From Rathayibacter sp. VKM Ac-2857 (GTDB lineage Bacteria; Actinomycetota; Actinomycetes; Actinomycetales; Microbacteriaceae), in contig NZ_JABMLE010000001.1 of assembly GCF_013205025.1 (NCBI RefSeq), positions 124,001-188,000 on the forward strand: a stretch of DNA of 64,000 nucleotides, given 5' to 3'. Numbering within the stretch: position 1 is the first letter of the stretch; the number at the start of each line of letters is the position of its first letter. Made by a program: the position numbers and the translations under genes. Below the pieces are notes generated by a model. That model was not told the origin of the DNA. It did no database searches and saw nothing but the letters and a program-made list of their open reading frames with translations. Positions 41,094 through 50,352 of the stretch are shown here, in pieces.

Positions 41094-41789
41094 TCAGAAG
41101 TCGAAGCCTCCGCCGAAGTCGCCGCCTCCGAAGTCGCCTCCGCCGTAGTCGCCTCCGCCACCGAAATCGCCTCCGCCGTAGTCGCCCCCGCCGACGTCAC
41201 CGCCGGCGTCGCCGGCACCGGCGTCGCCGCCGTCCGCTCCCGCGTCTCCACTGTCGCCGCCGTCGGCCTGCACCGATTCGCCGACCCCGTCGGGGATGAA
41301 CGCGTCGGCGATGGCGGAGCCGATCACGAAGCCGGCGATCGTGCCGAGCATCGACGAGGCGAGCACGCCGCCGAAGCCCATCCCGCCGGCGCCGCCGCCG
41401 GAGAAGCGCCGCTCCATGAAGCCGGGCTGGCGGAGCTCGCTGCGGGTCGCCGACTGGGCGAGCGACTGAGCGTCGTCGGCGCGCGGGGCGTCGCCCGCGG
41501 GCGCGCCCTCGCTGAGCTCGCGGAAGACCTGCTGGCGCTGCTCCGGCGTGAGCTGCTCGAACGCCTCGCGGTGCACTTGCTCGATCGCCTCGGGCGGGGC
41601 GGTGCGGAGGAGGTAGCGGTAGCGCTCGATCGCGATCTCGTCCTTGCTGCGCGCGGACTGCGCGGGCGGAGTGCCGTAGGCGGGAGCGTCGGCACGGCGC
41701 TCAGCGGCCGCGGGGGCGGGGTAGCCGGCGGCGGAGCCGCGGTCCTCGGGTCGCTCTTCGCGGCCCAGCAGTCGGTCCAGGAATCCCAT
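41094..41789 (-). CDS. Gly/Asp-rich membrane-associated hypothetical protein
   Basis: 231 residues, ATG 41789 with GAGGAGGAGATC upstream. The N-terminal ~50 residues are polar. A helical segment follows (YRYLLRTAPPEAIEQVHREAFEQLTPEQRQQVFRELSE), then a hydrophobic glycine-rich stretch (MGFGGVLASSMLGTIAGFVIGSAIADAF) that could span the membrane. An extreme C-terminal repeat of GGGDF/GGGDY follows and ends GGGFDF. Similar Gly-rich-tailed proteins are common in Microbacteriaceae; role unknown. The promoter region is occupied by repeat cluster 3. Confidence 0.75.
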   Translation of the reverse strand: MGFLDRLLGREERPEDRGSAAGYPAPAAAERRADAPAYGTPPAQSARSKDEIAIERYRYLLRTAPPEAIEQVHREAFEQLTPEQRQQVFRELSEGAPAGDAPRADDAQSLAQSATRSELRQPGFMERRFSGGGAGGMGFGGVLASSMLGTIAGFVIGSAIADAFIPDGVGESVQADGGDSGDAGADGGDAGAGDAGGDVGGGDYGGGDFGGGGDYGGGDFGGGDFGGGFDF

Positions 41790-41905
41790 GATCTCCTCCT
41801 CGGCGCGGCGGGGGGCACGCGCACAGCGCAACGCTATGCCTCCCTCCGCGGCGATCGCTGAGGGTTCACTCAGAGCGAGCCCAGCGCGGAGGATCGCTGG
41901 CGAGC

Positions 41906-42280
41906 GCGGGTCTCGATACGCCCCTAGGGGGGCTACTCGACCAGCATGAGGAGGCAAGGCACGCGCCATCGCCCCCTCAGACGGATTCCCCTGTCTCCAT
42001 GCTGATCGAGTAGCCCGCGCAGCGGGCGTATCGAGATCCACCACCGTCAGGACGGGGGTCTGCAGACTCGCCGTGCTGACGACGGCGGGTCTCGATACGC
42101 CCCTGCGGGGCTACTCGACCAGCAAAACGCGCGCTCGGCGTCAGCACCCATGCTGATCGAGTAGCCCGCGAAGCGGGCGTATCGAGATCCACCCGCGTCG
42201 GAACAGGAGTCTGCAGACTCGCCGTGCTGACGACGGCGGGTCTCGATACGCCCCTGCGGGGCTACTCGACCAGCATGAGG
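41906..42280. repeat. Palindromic repeat cluster 3 (5 units)
   Basis: Alternating units: reverse at about 41908-41947, forward 41998-42036, reverse 42087-42124, forward 42149-42192 and reverse 42238-42277. The reverse units at 42087 and 42238 share ~30 bp of identical left flank (TGCAGACTCGCCGTGCTGAC). This is the only cluster not in a convergent gap: it lies upstream of the Gly-rich gene and downstream of the LacI gene. Confidence 0.9.
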
Positions 42281-42282
42281 GC

Positions 42283-42430
42283 GCGGTTCGCGGCACGCGA
42301 GTCCTCCACGGGGAGCGCGGCTCGCGGTTCGCGAGTCCTCGTCGTCGGGGAAGGCGGACTCCTGAGGGCGCGGCTCGCGGCACGCGAGTCCTCCACTGCG
42401 AAAGCGGCTCGCGGCACGCGAGACCTCGTC
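42283..42430. repeat. Four-copy local repeat downstream of the LacI gene
   Basis: Four copies of a 25-bp palindromic unit, about GCGGCTCGCGGCACGCGAG followed by TCCTCC, at about 42283-42307, 42317-42341, 42370-42394 and 42404-42428. They are arranged as two ~85-bp blocks each ending near AGGCGGACTC, which is also the 3' end of the LacI gene. Unrelated in sequence to the GATCGAGTAG family. Together with cluster 3 this gap of 647 bp contains no gene. Confidence 0.75.
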
Positions 42431-42436
42431 GGACGG

Positions 42437-43453
42437 TCAGGCGGACTCGCGGAGGACGAGCTGGTGGCGGACGGTGCGGTGCACCGAGGGGCCGCCCTTG
42501 GGGAGTTCGCCGGCGATCATGGCGACGGCGAGGTCGAGGGCGTGCCGGGCGAGCTCGTCGAGGTCGACGGCGAGGGTCGTCAGCGTCGGTGCGAGCAGCC
42601 GCCCGATCGACAGGCCGTCGATACCGACCACCCGGACGTCGCCGGGGACGTCGACCCCCGCGCGCCGGCAGGCGGAGAGCACGCCGAGCGCGCAGAGGTC
42701 GTTGAACGCGACGATCGCGTCCGCGACGCGCGGCCGGGCGACGATCCGCTCGGTCGCCTCCGCTGCGGCCTGGGCGGTCGGGCCGTCGGCGCGGACGACC
42801 GAGGGCTCGAGACCGTGCGCGGCGAACGCGCGAAGCAGCAGCTCGGCCCGCCTGCTCGGCCGCGCGTCCCCCGAGACGTCCACGATCACCGGACGCCGCA
42901 CCCTCGCTCCGGCGAGGTGCTCGGCCAGCGCCTCGACCGCGTCGGAGTGGTCGAGCACGACCGCGGCCCGCAGCGGATCGCCGGTGGGATCGAGCTCGAC
43001 CACGGGGACGGAGCCGAGGCGCTCGATCCACTCGGCCGCCCGATCACCGAAGGTGCCGATCACCGCATCGGTCTGCGCGCCGAGCGCCTGGATCATCCGG
43101 TCGGAGTCGGCGGCGAGGCCGACGTCCGCGAGCGAGACGTTCCAGCCCCGCGCCGCGGCGACCCGGACGACGGCGGAGGCGAGCTCCGGCGACCACGGGT
43201 TCCGGAGGTCGTCGACGACGAGCCCGAGCTGGTGCTCGCCACCCGTCACCAGCCCGCGGCCGAAGCGCGACGGCCGGTAGGACAGCTGCTCCGCCGCGTC
43301 GAGGACCCGCTGCTTCGTCTCCTCGCTGATGCCCGGCATGCCGTTCATCGCCCGGGTGACGGTCTGGCGGGAGACCCCGGCGGCCGCGGCGACGTCATGG
43401 ATCGTCGCGCGGCCGCCGGACTCGGCACCGCTCAGGCGCGGAGGTCGAGCCAC
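42437..43453 (-). CDS. LacI-family transcriptional regulator
   Basis: 338-residue LacI/GalR regulator. Helix-turn-helix TIHDVAAAAGVSRQTVTRAMNG at about 13-34, hinge LSYRPSRFGRGL, then a periplasmic-binding-like effector domain (LGLVVDDLRNPWSPEL, FNDLCALGVLSACRRAGVDVPGDVRVVGIDGL). The GTG at 43453 has GGAG 8 nt upstream and overlaps the end of the oxidoreductase fusion gene by 22 bp, so both are in one operon. Two 12-bp operators flank the operon promoter, implying autoregulation and sugar or polyol induction. Confidence 0.9.
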   Translation of the reverse strand: MARPPRLSGAESGGRATIHDVAAAAGVSRQTVTRAMNGMPGISEETKQRVLDAAEQLSYRPSRFGRGLVTGGEHQLGLVVDDLRNPWSPELASAVVRVAAARGWNVSLADVGLAADSDRMIQALGAQTDAVIGTFGDRAAEWIERLGSVPVVELDPTGDPLRAAVVLDHSDAVEALAEHLAGARVRRPVIVDVSGDARPSRRAELLLRAFAAHGLEPSVVRADGPTAQAAAEATERIVARPRVADAIVAFNDLCALGVLSACRRAGVDVPGDVRVVGIDGLSIGRLLAPTLTTLAVDLDELARHALDLAVAMIAGELPKGGPSVHRTVRHQLVLRESA

Positions 43454-45465
43454 GCCGTCTGCTCCGGAGTCAGCTCGATCGACAGTCCGCGCATCGACGA
43501 GCGCAGCTCGGTGATCGTGCGCGGTCCGAAGAGCGGGAAGGTCGGGAACGGCTGCGCGAGCACGTAGGCCAGCGCGATCGCGGTCGCTCCGACGCCGTGC
43601 TCGGCCGCCAGCTGCTCGGCCCGCCGGAGGCGCTCGAAGTTGTCCGGCCCGTAGTAGCAGCGCACCAGCTCGGCGTCGCTGGTGTCCTCGGGCCGCGCGC
43701 GGCCGGTGAAGAAGCCGCGGGCCTGGGAGGACCACGGCAGCAGCGGGATCTGCCGCTCGACCAGCCACTCCTTCGAGGCCCGGTCGGTGACGTGCACGCA
43801 GCCGTCCCACGGCACGTCGTAGGCCTCGGCCAGGCCGAAGTGGTTGCTCAGCGCCTGGAAGCCGGCCCGGCCGTTCGCCCGTGCGTACTCCTGGGCCTCG
43901 TCGAAGCGCGCCGGCGTCCAGTTCGAGACTCCGTAGGCGCGGATCCGCCCGGCGCGCTGGTGCTCGTCCATCACGTCGACGAACTCCCCCACCGGCACCT
44001 CGAGGTTGTCGCGGTGCATCAGGTAGATGTCGGCGTAGTCGGTGCCCTGGCGCTCGAGGCTCTCGAGCAGCTGCCGGGTGAGCGACTCCGGGTCGCAGTA
44101 CGGGGTGTGCGCGCCCTTCGTGATCACGACGACGTCCTCGCGGATGCCGCGGTTCTGGATCCACTGGCCGAGGCGGCCCTCGAGCACGCCGCCGCCGTAG
44201 ATGTAGCCGGTGTCGAAGGCGGTGCCGCCCTGCTCCACGAAGGCGTCGAAGATCGCCGAGGCGTGCGCGAGGTCGGGCTGGTTGTCGACGCCCATCACGA
44301 GGCGCGACATCCGCTTGCCGACGCCGGGGATCTCACCGGAGAGCATCGGGGCGTTCGCGGCCACGCGCAGCGGACGGCCGGAGACGGTCTGGATGTCGGC
44401 GGTCTCGGCCTCGAACGGGAAGCGCAGGCCGATCGCGGCGCGCCAGCGGTCGAGCGTGCGCGCGGTCGCGAGCGTCTCGTCGAGCGTCATCTGCGCGGCC
44501 TCGACCTGCCCGGCGGCGAGGGCGTCGGTCGTCGCGTCGGCTTCGAGCGCATAGGGGCTCTCCCCCTCGAAGGCGACGATGCGGGGCTCCTCGCCCACGA
44601 CGCTGATCTCGATGCCCGTCTCCGCCGCGCCGAACCACGGGTCGGCCACGTGCAGACGGCCGCGGGTGCCGTGGATGGTCAGGGCGTTCACGTCGTCGAG
44701 CGCCACTCCGGTGCGGAGGGTCGCGGTGATGCCGCCGCGGTAGGTCGCGCGGGCGACGCTCCACTCGTCGACGCCGGTCGGGCCGAGGCTGCCCTGCGCG
44801 TCGAACTCGACGGGCTCGGCGACGGCGACGCCGGTCGCCGCCTGGACGACGGCCGCCGCTGCGGTGACCGTGTAGCCGCCGACGTCGAGGATGCCGCCGC
44901 CGGCCGTCTCGACGTCGTAGAGCCGGCCCTCGCGGGCGCCGGTGCGGAAGGAGAAGGAGGCGTCGATGTGCACGACGTCGCCGATCACGCCGTCGCGGAC
45001 GAGGTCGAGCAGTGCGGCCGTCTGCGGGTGGAAGCGGTACATGTACGCCTCGACGAGCGGCAGACCCGCACTGCGGGCGGCGTCGACCAGGGCCATCGCC
45101 GTGCCGTGGTTAACGGCGAGCGGCTTCTCGCAGAGGACGGCCTTGCCGGCCTCGAGCGCTTGGAGGACGAGGGCGGCGTGGCCGGTGTGCACCGTGGAGA
45201 TGTAGACACTGGTGACCCGCGGGTCGGCGAGGACGGCGGCGTAGTCGCCGGCGATCGCGTCCGGGAAGCCGTGCTCGACGGCCTCGGCGGCGAAGGCGGC
45301 GGCGCGCCCCTGGTCGGAGCTGCCCGCTGCGACGAGTCGAGCCCCGCGGCTGCTCGCCGGGAGCTGGGAGAGGAACCGGCGCGCGATGCTGCCGGGGCCG
45401 AGCACGGCCCAGCCGGGTGCGGCGGCGGTGGTCGCGGCTGTGGTGGTCGAGGTGGAGTCGGTCAT
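43432..45465 (-). CDS. Gfo/Idh/MocA oxidoreductase fused to an aldo/keto reductase
   Basis: 677-residue two-domain protein. Residues ~18-345 are a Gfo/Idh/MocA dehydrogenase: Rossmann motif VLGPGSIARRF, catalytic CEKPLAVN, YMYRFHPQ and GGGILDVGGYTV, as in sugar 1-dehydrogenases of the xylose/glucose-fructose type. Residues ~370-677 are a complete aldo/keto reductase: FDTGYIYGGG (Asp/Tyr), VITKGAH (Lys), LMHRDN (His), YGVSNWTPARFDEA, and SNHFGLAEAY. Both have their catalytic residues, so one chain may run two consecutive redox steps on a sugar. The ATG at 45465 is chosen as the first Met before the Thr/Ala-rich leader; a TTG at 45552 lies inside the operator. Confidence 0.9.
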   Translation of the reverse strand: MTDSTSTTTAATTAAAPGWAVLGPGSIARRFLSQLPASSRGARLVAAGSSDQGRAAAFAAEAVEHGFPDAIAGDYAAVLADPRVTSVYISTVHTGHAALVLQALEAGKAVLCEKPLAVNHGTAMALVDAARSAGLPLVEAYMYRFHPQTAALLDLVRDGVIGDVVHIDASFSFRTGAREGRLYDVETAGGGILDVGGYTVTAAAAVVQAATGVAVAEPVEFDAQGSLGPTGVDEWSVARATYRGGITATLRTGVALDDVNALTIHGTRGRLHVADPWFGAAETGIEISVVGEEPRIVAFEGESPYALEADATTDALAAGQVEAAQMTLDETLATARTLDRWRAAIGLRFPFEAETADIQTVSGRPLRVAANAPMLSGEIPGVGKRMSRLVMGVDNQPDLAHASAIFDAFVEQGGTAFDTGYIYGGGVLEGRLGQWIQNRGIREDVVVITKGAHTPYCDPESLTRQLLESLERQGTDYADIYLMHRDNLEVPVGEFVDVMDEHQRAGRIRAYGVSNWTPARFDEAQEYARANGRAGFQALSNHFGLAEAYDVPWDGCVHVTDRASKEWLVERQIPLLPWSSQARGFFTGRARPEDTSDAELVRCYYGPDNFERLRRAEQLAAEHGVGATAIALAYVLAQPFPTFPLFGPRTITELRSSMRGLSIELTPEQTAWLDLRA

Positions 45466-45492
45466 GCGTGGCCCTTTCGCGGCGTCGTCGAC

Positions 45493-45504
45493 GTGAACGT
45501 TCAC
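45493..45504 (-). promoter_or_regulatory. LacI-type operator O1
   Basis: Perfect 12-bp palindrome GTGAACGTTCAC with a central CG, the usual LacI-family operator form. It sits at the expected transcription start, between the -10 box and the ATG at 45465. An identical copy lies 67 bp upstream. Confidence 0.8.
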
Positions 45505-45509
45505 GCACG

Positions 45510-45539
45510 ACGCTAGAACGGCGAGAGGGGCCGCGTCAA
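45510..45539 (-). promoter_or_regulatory. Promoter of the oxidoreductase-LacI operon
   Basis: On the minus strand TTGACG (45539-45534), 18-nt spacer, TAGCGT (45515-45510). It is the best -35/-10 pair in the window and is flanked on both sides by identical operators. Confidence 0.75.
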
Positions 45540-45559
45540 GCCTGGCGCGCAACGACCGC

Positions 45560-45571
45560 GTGAACGTTCAC
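45560..45571 (-). promoter_or_regulatory. LacI-type operator O2
   Basis: Second exact copy of GTGAACGTTCAC, just upstream of the -35 box. The centre-to-centre distance of 67 bp would allow a repression loop. Confidence 0.8.
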
Positions 45572-45638
45572 CACGCGAAGGGAGACACTCCCCCGCCGCC
45601 GCTCCCGAGGGACGCGGACGGGCGGAGGAGCGCCGGGA

Positions 45639-45821
45639 TCACTTCTGCTTCGGGACGACCACCCACATCACGAGGTACGCGATGATCTGCGGCCCGGGGA
45701 GCAGGCAGGAGAGCACGAAGAGCAGCCGGACCAGGAAGGGGCTCCAGCCGAAGCGGTTTGCGAGGCCGGCGCAGACGCCGGCGATGATCTTGCCCCGACG
45801 GGGGCGCACGAGAGTAGCCAT
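45639..45821 (-). CDS. PspC-domain small membrane protein
   Basis: 60-residue PspC-domain protein: basic N-terminus (VRPRRGKIIAGVCAGLANRFGW) followed by a hydrophobic span (LVRLLFVLSCLLPGPQIIAYLVMWVVVPKQK). PspC domains couple envelope stress to sensors or regulators. Stand-alone short versions are common in Actinobacteria. The start has GGAG close upstream. Confidence 0.88.
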   Translation of the reverse strand: MATLVRPRRGKIIAGVCAGLANRFGWSPFLVRLLFVLSCLLPGPQIIAYLVMWVVVPKQK

Positions 45822-45879
45822 GACTCCACTCTGGCGCAGCGGTGCTGAGTGGAGCATCAGGGGAACCCCCCGAACCGGC

Positions 45880-46902
45880 CTAGGGTGCGCCGTCCGGCCG
45901 CTCCGAGGCGATCCGCCGCGAGAAGCCGGCGGCGACGGCCGCGTCCTCCTCCGGCCAGACGAGCCGGAAGCGCTCGAAGACGACCGTGCCGACACCGCCC
46001 GGCGACTCGCGCTCGAAGTAGCGGCGGTGCCCGGCGAGCCAGGACTCCCGCGAGCGGTCCTTCTCGCCCTCGTCCCAGGCGAAGGCGTCGTCGACGCTGT
46101 CGAGCGCGCCGAGGCGGACCTCGACGGTCTGCAGCAGGACGCGAGCGACGCCGGCGCCGTCGCAGACGATCCAGTGGTCGCCCGCCTCCGGTACGGGCTC
46201 GTCGCCGACCAGCGAGGCCGTCGCGGTCTTGACGCCCCGCCGCACCAGGGCGAGCAGCTCGTCGGCGAGCTCGACCGAGTCGCCGAAGGACTCGACGAGC
46301 GGCAGCTCCTCGGGCACGGCCGGGTGCTGAGCCCGGTACGCGGCCCAGAGTGCGGCAGCGGACTGCTCATCCGGCTCGGGCAGCGGAGTGCGCTCCGGCG
46401 CGTCGGGCAGCAGCGGGAGCAGGTTCGCGCCCGCCAGGGCGGCCGGCTCCTCGGGGTGGTTGTCGGGGGTCTCGACCCGCTCGAACGGCCAGCGCAGCAG
46501 CAGCCAGCGCCGCGCGTAGGCGTCGAACTCCTCCTCGAGGCGCGAGCCGGCGAGGCCCGGGATCACCCACCAGGACGCCTCCGCGCCGTCCTCACCGGTG
46601 GGGCGGACGCTCAGTGCACCGAGCACCTCCGTCCAGTCCGCTCCGACGAGGAGGTAGGCGAAGAGCGTCCGCTCGCGTGCCGCGGCCTCGAGCAGCCGCA
46701 GTGCGCGCAGGTCGTCACCCGGCGACGCGGACGGCAGTCCGCTCGGGTCGCCCTCGGGCAGCAGTGCGGCGAGCCAGCCGCGGTGCTGCCCGATCGCCGG
46801 GTGCAGCAGATCCGCGTCGCTCGTCACGAGCGGGCGGAGGAACGCGCCGCCCGGCAGGTCGAGCCGCGCGGGAACGGCGGCGTCGCCGGGCAGTGCGCTC
46901 AC
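45880..46902 (-). CDS. GNAT-like domain fused to an ASCH domain
   Basis: 340 residues. The N-terminal ~165 resemble a RimJ/RimL-like acetyltransferase (LRPLVTSDADLLHPAI, FAYLLVGADWTEVLGALSVRP, ASWWVIPGLAGSRLEEEFDAY), but the acetyl-CoA P-loop (Q/RxxGxG/A) is poorly kept. The C-terminal ~155 are an ASCH domain (LWAAYRAQHPA, SFGDSVELADELLALVRRGVKTATAS, VCDGAGVARVLLQTVEVR, RRYFERES), an RNA-binding fold related to pseudouridine-synthase PUA domains. It lies 27 bp downstream-facing from gatB on the same strand, so it may follow the gatCAB transcript. Role unknown. Confidence 0.8.
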   Translation of the reverse strand: MSALPGDAAVPARLDLPGGAFLRPLVTSDADLLHPAIGQHRGWLAALLPEGDPSGLPSASPGDDLRALRLLEAAARERTLFAYLLVGADWTEVLGALSVRPTGEDGAEASWWVIPGLAGSRLEEEFDAYARRWLLLRWPFERVETPDNHPEEPAALAGANLLPLLPDAPERTPLPEPDEQSAAALWAAYRAQHPAVPEELPLVESFGDSVELADELLALVRRGVKTATASLVGDEPVPEAGDHWIVCDGAGVARVLLQTVEVRLGALDSVDDAFAWDEGEKDRSRESWLAGHRRYFERESPGGVGTVVFERFRLVWPEEDAAVAAGFSRRIASERPDGAP

Positions 46903-46929
46903 GCCGCCGTCCGTTCCCCGCGCGCCACG

Positions 46930-48441
46930 TCAGCCGGCCGCGCGCTCGAGGACGAGCTCGCGGACGCGGGCCGCGTCGGCCTGGCCCTTCATCGCCTTCA
47001 TCACCGCGCCGATGACCGCGCCGGCGGCCTGGACCTTGCCGTCACGGATCTTGGCGAGCACGTCGGGCTGCGAGGCGAGGGCTGCGTCGATCGCCTCGAT
47101 GAGGGCGCCGTCGTCCGAGACGACGGCGAGCCCGCGGGCGTCGACGACCTCCTGCGGGGTGCCCTCGCCGGCGATGACGCCCTGGAGCACCTCGCGGGCG
47201 AGACGGTCGGTCAGGGTGCCCGCGTCGATCAGCTTCGCGAGCTCGGCGACCTGCTCGGGCGACACCAGCTCGGCCGGGTCCTGCCCCGCCGCGTTGGCGA
47301 GGCGCGCGACCTCGCCGGTCCACCACTTGCGGGCGGCCTGCGGCGTAGCGCCGGCGGCGACGGTCTCGCTGATCTCGACCAGGAGCCCGCTGTTCGCGAC
47401 GTCCTGGAACTCGAGGTCGGTGAAGCCCCAGTCGGCCTTCAGCCGGCGGCGGCGGGCGGCGGGCTTCTCGGGCAGCGCGGCGCGCAGCTCCTCGATCAGC
47501 TCGGGGCTCGGCACCACGGGCAGCAGGTCGGGCTCGGGGAAGTAGCGGTAGTCGTCGGCGTCGCTCTTCGGGCGGCCGGCCGAGGTGCGGCCGGTGTCCT
47601 CGTGCCAGTGCCGCGTCTCCTGCGTGATCGTGCCGCCGGCGGCGAGGATCGCGCCCTGGCGCTGGATCTCGTAGCGCACGGCGCGCTCGACCGAGCGGAG
47701 CGAGTTGACGTTCTTGGTCTCGGTGCGGGTGCCGAGCTTCTCCTGGCCGATCGGCTTGAGCGAGACGTTGGCGTCGCAGCGCAGGTTGCCGCGCTCCATC
47801 TTCGCGTCGGAGATGCCGAGCGCGAGGACGATGTCGCGGATGGTCGCGACGTAGGCCTTCGCGAACTCCGGGGCGCTCTTGCCCGCGCCGTGGATCGGCT
47901 TGGTGACGATCTCGACGAGCGGGACGCCGGCGCGGTTGTAGTCGACCAGCGAGTACTCCGCGCCCTGGATGCGACCGGTGGAGCCGCCGACGTGGGTCAG
48001 CTTGCCCGCGTCCTCCTCCATGTGCGCGCGCTCGATCGGGATGTCGACGACGGTGCCGTCGGCGAGCTCGACCTCGACCGAGCCCTCGAAGGCGATCGGC
48101 TCGTCGAACTGCGAGATCTGGTAGTTCTTCGCCATGTCCGGGTAGAAGTAGTTCTTGCGGGCGAAGCGGCTGGACGGCGCGATCGAGCAGCCGAGGGCGA
48201 GGCCCAGGCTGATCGAGTAGCGGACGGCCTGCTCGTTGACGACCGGCAGCGAGCCGGGCAGGCCCAGGCAGACGGGCGTCGTGTTGGTGTTCGGCTCGGA
48301 GCCGGAGACGTTCGGGGCGTCCGAGAACATCTTCGTCTTCGTGTTGAGCTCGATGTGCACCTCGAAGCCGAGGACCGGCTCGAAGCGCTCGAAGACCTCG
48401 TCGTAGTCCATCAGCTCGGGGGCGGTGTGCGCGGACGCCAT
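46930..48441 (-). CDS. gatB: Asp/Glu-tRNA amidotransferase subunit B
   Basis: 503-residue GatB: binds misacylated Glu-tRNA(Gln) or Asp-tRNA(Asn) and activates it by phosphorylation. [30 protein letters not shown], the zinc/metal region, [27 protein letters not shown] and the C-terminal YqeY domain ([20 protein letters not shown]) are all present. Its ATG overlaps the gatA stop by one base (TGATG), with AGGAAGG upstream. Last of gatC-gatA-gatB. Confidence 0.97.
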   Translation of the reverse strand: MASAHTAPELMDYDEVFERFEPVLGFEVHIELNTKTKMFSDAPNVSGSEPNTNTTPVCLGLPGSLPVVNEQAVRYSISLGLALGCSIAPSSRFARKNYFYPDMAKNYQISQFDEPIAFEGSVEVELADGTVVDIPIERAHMEEDAGKLTHVGGSTGRIQGAEYSLVDYNRAGVPLVEIVTKPIHGAGKSAPEFAKAYVATIRDIVLALGISDAKMERGNLRCDANVSLKPIGQEKLGTRTETKNVNSLRSVERAVRYEIQRQGAILAAGGTITQETRHWHEDTGRTSAGRPKSDADDYRYFPEPDLLPVVPSPELIEELRAALPEKPAARRRRLKADWGFTDLEFQDVANSGLLVEISETVAAGATPQAARKWWTGEVARLANAAGQDPAELVSPEQVAELAKLIDAGTLTDRLAREVLQGVIAGEGTPQEVVDARGLAVVSDDGALIEAIDAALASQPDVLAKIRDGKVQAAGAVIGAVMKAMKGQADAARVRELVLERAAG

Positions 48442-49988
48442 CAGACGGCACCTTCCTGGGGGGCGGAGAGCTGGGCCGGGGTGAGATCGGGTGCCTGCGA
48501 GAGCAGCGGGTGGCCCCACTGCTCCTCCAGGAGCGCCTCGAGCGCGCCGCCGACGGTGTAGAGGCGGACGTCCTGGCGGGCGGGCGCCAGGAACTGGACG
48601 CCGACCGGCAGGCCGTCCTCGTCGGCGAGGCCGGCGGGGACCGAGATGCCGGGGATGCCGGCCAGGTTCGCCGGGATGGTCGCGATGTCGCCGCGGTACA
48701 TCGCCAGCGGGTCGTCGAGCTTCTCGCCGAGCCGGTAGGCGGTGGTCGGCGCGGTCGGCGAGGCGATCACGTCGACCGAGGCGAACGCGGCGTCGAAGTC
48801 GCGCTGGACCAGGGTCCGCACCTTCTGCGCGCTGCCGTAGTAGGCGTCGTAGTAGCCCGCGGAGAGCGCGTAGGTGCCGAGGATGATCCGGCGCTTCACC
48901 TCGGGGCCGAAGCCCTGCTCGCGGGTCGCGGCCATGACCTGCTCGACGGTGCCGCCGCCCTTCGGGGTGACCCGGAGGCCGAAGCGGACGGAGTCGAACT
49001 TCGCGAGGTTGCTCGACGCCTCCGCCGGGAGGATCAGGTAGTAGGCGGCGACGGCGTGCTCGACGCTCGGCGCGCTGACCTCGACGATCTCGGCGCCGGC
49101 CTTCTCGAGCACCGCGAGGGCCTCGTGGAAGCGCGCGAGGACGCCGGGCTGGAAGCCCTCGCCCCCGTCGAGCTCCTTGAGCACGCCGATGCGCAGCCCC
49201 GTCACGTCGGCGCGGCGGACCGCGTCGGCGAAGGAGGGCCACTCGTCGCGGAGCGAGGTGGAGTCGCGGGGGTCGTGCCCGGCGATGACGTCGTGCAGCA
49301 GCGCCGAGTCCAGGACCGTGCGCGAGACCGGGCCGATCTGGTCGAGGCTCGAGGCCAGCGCGACGGCGCCGTAGCGGGAGACCCCGCCGTAGGTCGGCTT
49401 GACGCCGACGGTGCCGGTGACGTGCGCGGGCTGGCGGATCGAGCCGCCGGTGTCGGAGCCGAGGGCCAGCGGCGCCTCGTAGCTCGCGACGGCCGCGGCC
49501 GAGCCGCCGCCGGAGCCGCCGGGGATCCGGTCGAGGTCCCACGGGTTGTGGGTGGGGCCGTAGGCGGAGCGCTCGGTGGTCGAGCCCATCGCGAACTCGT
49601 CCATGTTGGTCTTGCCGATCGGCACGAGGCCGGCCGCGCGGACCTTCTGCATCACGGTCGCGTCGTACGGCGGGCGCCAGCCCTCGAGGATGCGCGAGCC
49701 CGCAGTGGTCGGCATGTCGTTCGTGACGATGACGTCCTTGACCGCGAGCGGGACACCGGCGAGCGGGTGCAGCGACTCGCCCTCGGCGCGGCGGCGGTCG
49801 ATCCCCTCGGCCGTGGCGGTGGCGGCGTCGCCCGCGACGTGCAGGAAGGCGTGCACCGCGCCGTCGACGGCGGCGATGCGGTCGAGGTGCGCCTGCGTCG
49901 CCTCGCGGGAGGACACGGAGCCGTCGGCGAGGCGCTCGGAGAGGGCGGAGGCGCTGAGGCGGACGAGCTCGTCGCCGTGGGCGCTCAC
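48441..49988 (-). CDS. gatA: Asp/Glu-tRNA amidotransferase subunit A
   Basis: 515-residue amidase-signature glutaminase supplying ammonia to GatB. The Ser-cisSer-Lys triad is complete and at family spacing: Lys84 (PLAVKDV), Ser159 ([10 protein letters not shown]) and Ser183 ([12 protein letters not shown]). The start overlaps the gatC stop by 4 bp. Presence of gatCAB implies no (or supplementary) GlnRS, as usual in Actinobacteria. Confidence 0.97.
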   Translation of the reverse strand: MSAHGDELVRLSASALSERLADGSVSSREATQAHLDRIAAVDGAVHAFLHVAGDAATATAEGIDRRRAEGESLHPLAGVPLAVKDVIVTNDMPTTAGSRILEGWRPPYDATVMQKVRAAGLVPIGKTNMDEFAMGSTTERSAYGPTHNPWDLDRIPGGSGGGSAAAVASYEAPLALGSDTGGSIRQPAHVTGTVGVKPTYGGVSRYGAVALASSLDQIGPVSRTVLDSALLHDVIAGHDPRDSTSLRDEWPSFADAVRRADVTGLRIGVLKELDGGEGFQPGVLARFHEALAVLEKAGAEIVEVSAPSVEHAVAAYYLILPAEASSNLAKFDSVRFGLRVTPKGGGTVEQVMAATREQGFGPEVKRRIILGTYALSAGYYDAYYGSAQKVRTLVQRDFDAAFASVDVIASPTAPTTAYRLGEKLDDPLAMYRGDIATIPANLAGIPGISVPAGLADEDGLPVGVQFLAPARQDVRLYTVGGALEALLEEQWGHPLLSQAPDLTPAQLSAPQEGAV

Positions 49989-50284
49989 TGCTCCTCCCCC
50001 AGGATCGCGGAGACCTGGAAGCGGCTGCCGTCGTGCTCGGGAGCACCGGAGAGCGCCTGCTCCTGGGTCAGCGTCTCGCCCACGACGTCGGGGCGGAAGA
50101 CGTTCTCGAGCGGGATGGGGTGGCTGGTGGCCGGGACGTCGGGGGTGGCGACGGCCTGGATCGCCGTCACCGAGTCGACGATCTGACCGAGCTCCCGGGT
50201 GAGGTTCTCGATCTCCTCTGCGGTGAGGTCGATCCTGGCCAGCGAGGCCAGATGGGCGACCGTGTCGGCCGTGATCTCGGACAT
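49985..50284 (-). CDS. gatC: Asp/Glu-tRNA amidotransferase subunit C
   Basis: 99-residue GatC, the small linker that wraps GatA to Gat[33 protein letters not shown] and the terminal [14 protein letters not shown]-like segment ([16 protein letters not shown]) are typical. First gene of the gatCAB operon; GGAGACGC ribosome site; -10 TAGACT at 50321-50326. Confidence 0.96.
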   Translation of the reverse strand: MSEITADTVAHLASLARIDLTAEEIENLTRELGQIVDSVTAIQAVATPDVPATSHPIPLENVFRPDVVGETLTQEQALSGAPEHDGSRFQVSAILGEEQ

Positions 50285-50320
50285 GCGTCTCCGTCGGGTG
50301 GTTCGTGGGAATCGGCGTCC

Positions 50321-50326
50321 AGTCTA
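50321..50326 (-). promoter_or_regulatory. Putative -10 box of gatCAB
   Basis: TAGACT on the minus strand, about 37 nt before the gatC ATG, within the 68-bp gap after the phosphoesterase gene. No good -35 is seen. Confidence 0.4.
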
Positions 50327-50352
50327 GCCAGCGGCGCCGACGCTCCCTCCGC

